DNA of 8,981 nt, from NCBI GenBank assembly GCA_019428955.1, contig JAHYJF010000141.1:1-8981 (forward strand), read 5' to 3'. The translations under genes and the position numbers were made by a program. Origin of the DNA: Burkholderiaceae bacterium (lineage in GTDB: Bacteria > Pseudomonadota > Gammaproteobacteria > Burkholderiales > Burkholderiaceae_E). The notes beneath the pieces are model-generated. The model saw nothing but the letters and a program-made list of their open reading frames with translations, did not search any database and was not told the DNA's origin. Below are positions 5,769-8,981 of the stretch, piece after piece (the stretch's first letter is position 1; each line of letters opens with the position of its first letter).

Positions 5769-8700
5769 GTGAAGGCGTTGCCAACGGCTTTCCGTGACTT
5801 CCTGCAGCGGTGGAGTGAAGACCGTGAGGGTCGGTTGCGGTCCGGAATCGACGCTGAGCGCGAATCGCTGCTGCGTTCCGAGCTCTTCAATTCCGACCAG
5901 ATGGCCCGCCACGGCCGGGCGCTGGCTGGTTTGCTGCGTCTCGTTGAGGGCCGTTCGCGACCCCGACTGTTGCGGCGGCTGGCACAGAACCGGACGGTAA
6001 TCGCCGAAGTCACGAGCCTGCTGACCGCAGCGCTCAGGGCCGAGCGTCCGATCACGCTGGCAGCCGAATGGCTGCTCGACAACTACTACCTGATCGAGGA
6101 ACAGATCAGGACGGCCCAGCGCCACCTGCCGCGCGGCTACAGCCGCAAGCTGCCGTGCCTGGCTAATGGCCGCAACGCCACCTTGCCGCGGGTCTACGAG
6201 TTGGCAACGGAAGCGGTTGCCCATGGCGATGGCCGGGTCGATATCGACGCGCTGAGCGCCTTCGTCGCAGCTTTCCAGGGGGTGGTGCCGCTGCGCCTGG
6301 GCGAACTCTGGGCGGTGCCGATCATGCTGCGGCTGGCTCTAATCGAGAATCTCCGCCGCGCGGCGTTGCGCATCGCCGCCAGCCGCGTCGACCAGGATCT
6401 GGCGGCCGAATGGGCCGAGGCCCTGATCGTCACCGCCGAGCAAGACCCGACCAACCTGATCGTGGTCATCGCCGACATGGCGCGGTCCGGCCCGCAGCTC
6501 AGCGCGGCCTTCGTCGCTGAATTGGCCCGTCGCGTTCAGGCCCATAGCCCGGGCCTGTCGCTGGCGATTGGGTGGGTCGAGCAGCGGCTTGCCGAGTCGG
6601 GTCAGTCAATCGAGCAGATGGTGTTAGCGGCGAGCCAGGACCAGGCCGCCGACCAGCTCTCGGTCAGCAATACCATCGGCAGCCTGCGGCTCATTGGAGC
6701 CAGCGACTGGCGCGAATTCGTCGAGACGCTGAGCCATGTCGAGCAGGCTTTGCGCACCGATCCGGCGCGAACCTACGGCGAGATGACGTTCGCCACTCGT
6801 GATTCGTACCGCCATGTGATCGAGCGCCTCGCCCACGACAGCGGGCACAGCGAACAGGAAACGGCGGTCGCGGCAATCAGGCTGGCCGAGCAGGCTGTGG
6901 GGGTGCATGGCGACGGTGACCGCCGGGCCCACGTCGGCCACTATCTGCTCGGGGACGGCCTGCAGACTCTGCAACGCGAACTCGGGTGCACACTTGGCAT
7001 CACCGGTTGGCTTGGGATGCTGGTGGCGCGCAGCCCCTTGCTGTTCTATGTCGCGGCAGTGGTGCTGCTCGACGTGGCGCTCACCGCTGCCTTGTTGATC
7101 GGCAGTGAGGCCGAGCTGGACCTGGCGCGGCACTGGCCCTTTGCGCTGCTGGTGATGCTCTCGGTGAGCAGCGTCGCGTTAGCCATCCTCAATTCCTTGG
7201 TGACGCTGGTCGTGCGCCCGCGCGCACTGGCGCGCCTGGACTTCTCCGATGGCATTCCAGGAGCCTTTCGCACGGTAGTGGCGGTGCCGACGCTGCTGGT
7301 ATCGGCAGAACAGGTCGAGCGCCTGATCGACGGGCTCGAATTGCGCTTCCTCGGCAACCGCGACGATCACCTGTACTTCGCTCTGCTCAGCGACTGCTGC
7401 GACGCGCCGCAAGAGCGGATGCCGCCGGACGAGGCGCTGCTGGTGCAGGTGAGCGCCGGCATCGACGCTCTCAACGCGCGTTACCCCGCTGAACTCGGCA
7501 CGCGCTTCGTTCTGCTTCATCGGGCGCGGAGATGGAACCCGACTGAGGGTTGCTGGATGGGTTACGAGCGCAAGCGCGGCAAGCTGGCGGCGCTCAACCG
7601 GCTGATCCTCGCGGGCTCACTCGACGATTTCGCAGTTGTGGTCGGATCTGCCGGCGAGCTGGTGGGTGCGCGCTACGTGATCACGCTTGACTCCGACACG
7701 CAGCTGCCGCGGGACGCGGCGCGCGAGATGATCGGGACCATGGCGCACCCGCTCAACCGCCCCGGCTTTGACCGCGAACGGCACTGCGTTGACCGAGGCT
7801 ACGGTGTCCTCCAGCCGCGCATGAGCATCAACTTGCCATGCGCCAATAGCTCGCTCTACGCCTGGCTGTCGGCCGGCGAAGCAGGTATCGATCCCTATAC
7901 CCGGACCGTGTCCGATGTCTATCAGGATCTTTTTTCCGAGGGTTCCTTCGTGGGCAAGGGCATCTATGATGTCGAGGCCTTCGCGTACGCCCTGGGCGCT
8001 CGCTTCCCGGATAACCGCATCCTCAGCCACGACCTGATCGAGGGCTGCTACGTTCGCGCGGGCTTGCTCAGCGACGTGGAACTGTTCGAAGACTGTCCCG
8101 CCGACTATCTCTCCGATGCGCACCGCCGCCACCGCTGGATCAGGGGTGATTGGCAGATCGCCGATTGGGCATTGCCGTGGGTGCCGCATGCGGACGGCCC
8201 GCGGGAGCGCAATCCGCTCTCGGCGCTGGCGGTGTGCAAGATCATCGACAACCTGCGCCGGGCGCTGGCGATTCCCGCCCTGCTGGTGTTGGCCGTGCTC
8301 GGCTGGACCATGATGCCCCATCCCTGGCTCTGGAGCACAACCTTGATCCTGCTGGTGTGCCTGCCGGTGCTCGCCAACGCGGCGATCCAGGCGTTGCGCA
8401 GCGGCGGCCAAAATCCTCTGCTGCACGTTCTGGTGGCAACGCTGCGCAGTCTCGGGCGCGGCCTGGCGCAGGCCGCATTTGCGCTCGCGACCCTCCCTCA
8501 CGAGGCTCTCTACAACCTCGACGCGGCCGCTCGCGCGACGGTGCGGACCTTGGTGACCAAGCGCCGCCTGCTGGAATGGCAGTCGTTTGCAGAGCGCCGC
8601 ACCGGCAGCACGACGCTCGAGCTGGCCCAGCTGCTGCGCCGAATGTGGTTCGCCCCGGCGATCGCCTTGGCGTTGGCCGGCGCGCTCTCAGCCTGGCGTC

Positions 8701-8981
8701 CCGAGGCGCTCGCGGCGGCGCTGCCGCTGATTGCGCTATGGCTGCTCTCTCCCGTGATCGCCTGGCGCCTCGGTTTGCCGCTGGCGCGGAAAACCCGCCC
8801 GCTTACCGACTCGCAAAGCCTGTTCCTGCGCACTACGGCCCGGCGCACTTGGGAGTTCTTCGACGCGTTCGTGTCGGCTGAGGACAACTGGCTGCCGCCC
8901 GACAATTACCAGGAGCACCCGGCCGAGAGGCTCGCCCACCGGACCTCGCCGACCAACATGGGGCTGGCGCTGCTGGCCAAT
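5769..8981 (+). CDS. ndvB: Cyclic beta-1,2-glucan synthase (NdvB/ChvB type), N-terminal part
   Basis: At least 1071 residues, open at the right edge; family members usually have well over 2000. Such inner-membrane enzymes use UDP-glucose to build and cyclise periplasmic beta-1,2-glucans for osmoadaptation or host contact. Residues 1-415 look cytosolic and helical, with no motif I can name. Membrane segments follow near 424-445 and 456-482. The GT84 glycosyltransferase domain has D641 and D643 in LDSDTQLPRDAA, MAHPLNRP, YGVLQPR, AGIDPYTRTVSDVYQDLF, GSFVGKGIYDVEAF, LSHDLIEG (753-760) and HRRHRWIRGDWQ (785-796). More membrane segments lie near 832-850, 855-876, 963-977 and 984-1001. The visible end (W1028, LPPDNYQ, RTSPTNMG at 1058-1065) is the junction preceding the glucoamylase-like region; the expected GH94 part is outside. 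GTG at 5769 is preferred for GGGA at 5757-5760; GTG at 5718 or 5721 is possible, since the frame is open from 5694. Confidence 0.9.
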   Translation, partial: MKALPTAFRDFLQRWSEDREGRLRSGIDAERESLLRSELFNSDQMARHGRALAGLLRLVEGRSRPRLLRRLAQNRTVIAEVTSLLTAALRAERPITLAAEWLLDNYYLIEEQIRTAQRHLPRGYSRKLPCLANGRNATLPRVYELATEAVAHGDGRVDIDALSAFVAAFQGVVPLRLGELWAVPIMLRLALIENLRRAALRIAASRVDQDLAAEWAEALIVTAEQDPTNLIVVIADMARSGPQLSAAFVAELARRVQAHSPGLSLAIGWVEQRLAESGQSIEQMVLAASQDQAADQLSVSNTIGSLRLIGASDWREFVETLSHVEQALRTDPARTYGEMTFATRDSYRHVIERLAHDSGHSEQETAVAAIRLAEQAVGVHGDGDRRAHVGHYLLGDGLQTLQRELGCTLGITGWLGMLVARSPLLFYVAAVVLLDVALTAALLIGSEAELDLARHWPFALLVMLSVSSVALAILNSLVTLVVRPRALARLDFSDGIPGAFRTVVAVPTLLVSAEQVERLIDGLELRFLGNRDDHLYFALLSDCCDAPQERMPPDEALLVQVSAGIDALNARYPAELGTRFVLLHRARRWNPTEGCWMGYERKRGKLAALNRLILAGSLDDFAVVVGSAGELVGARYVITLDSDTQLPRDAAREMIGTMAHPLNRPGFDRERHCVDRGYGVLQPRMSINLPCANSSLYAWLSAGEAGIDPYTRTVSDVYQDLFSEGSFVGKGIYDVEAFAYALGARFPDNRILSHDLIEGCYVRAGLLSDVELFEDCPADYLSDAHRRHRWIRGDWQIADWALPWVPHADGPRERNPLSALAVCKIIDNLRRALAIPALLVLAVLGWTMMPHPWLWSTTLILLVCLPVLANAAIQALRSGGQNPLLHVLVATLRSLGRGLAQAAFALATLPHEALYNLDAAARATVRTLVTKRRLLEWQSFAERRTGSTTLELAQLLRRMWFAPAIALALAGALSAWRPEALAAALPLIALWLLSPVIAWRLGLPLARKTRPLTDSQSLFLRTTARRTWEFFDAFVSAEDNWLPPDNYQEHPAERLAHRTSPTNMGLALLAN

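Noticed and set aside
7617..8501. A minus-strand open frame of 294 codons inside the glucan synthase gene
   Set aside because: It lies opposite the conserved GT84 motifs and its His/Gln/Arg-rich product looks like an antisense translation.

Overview
The window is high-GC, gene-dense bacterial DNA, most probably from a proteobacterium. A gammaproteobacterium is my best guess: the aldo/keto reductase closely resembles E. coli YeaE, the fragment at the left edge resembles E. coli TcdA, and the middle domain of the QueD-like protein reads like E. coli QueD. The genus cannot be read from the sequence. No rRNA, tRNA, CRISPR array, insertion sequence or phage gene was seen.

Layout from left to right. 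(1) Positions 1-420 hold the C-terminal half of a TcdA-type tRNA threonylcarbamoyladenosine dehydratase. (2) Positions 496-1955 hold a two-gene unit with a 4-base overlap: a PmtA-like SAM-dependent methyltransferase and a YeaE-like aldo/keto reductase. (3) Positions 1961-2911 hold a metallo-beta-lactamase-fold hydrolase on the minus strand, convergent with the reductase and only 5 bases from it. (4) A 229-base divergent spacer (2912-3140) contains a perfect 6-bp inverted repeat and, nearer queC, a long hairpin followed by five T. (5) Positions 3141-5616 hold a compact plus-strand operon for 7-deazaguanine (preQ0/queuosine) synthesis: queC, a queD-like gene and queE. (6) After a 152-base spacer, a very large gene for a membrane cyclic beta-1,2-glucan synthase (NdvB/ChvB type) begins near 5769 and runs off the right edge; 1071 codons are visible.

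The queuosine operon is the most coherent and interesting unit. The QueD-like enzyme should convert dihydroneopterin triphosphate to 6-carboxytetrahydropterin (CPH4), QueE converts CPH4 to 7-carboxy-7-deazaguanine (CDG), and QueC converts CDG to preQ0. The QueD-like protein is not the usual single domain of about 120 residues. It is a 361-residue tandem of three pterin-synthase (T-fold) domains whose catalytic residues appear divided between domains. Domain 2 has the zinc histidines, the cysteine and the pterin-anchoring glutamate but has Arg in place of the catalytic Asp. Domain 3 has the Asp-His pair but has lost the cysteine and one zinc histidine. Because the catalytic triad of this family is known to form between neighbouring subunits, this looks like a covalently fused trimer with one composite active site.
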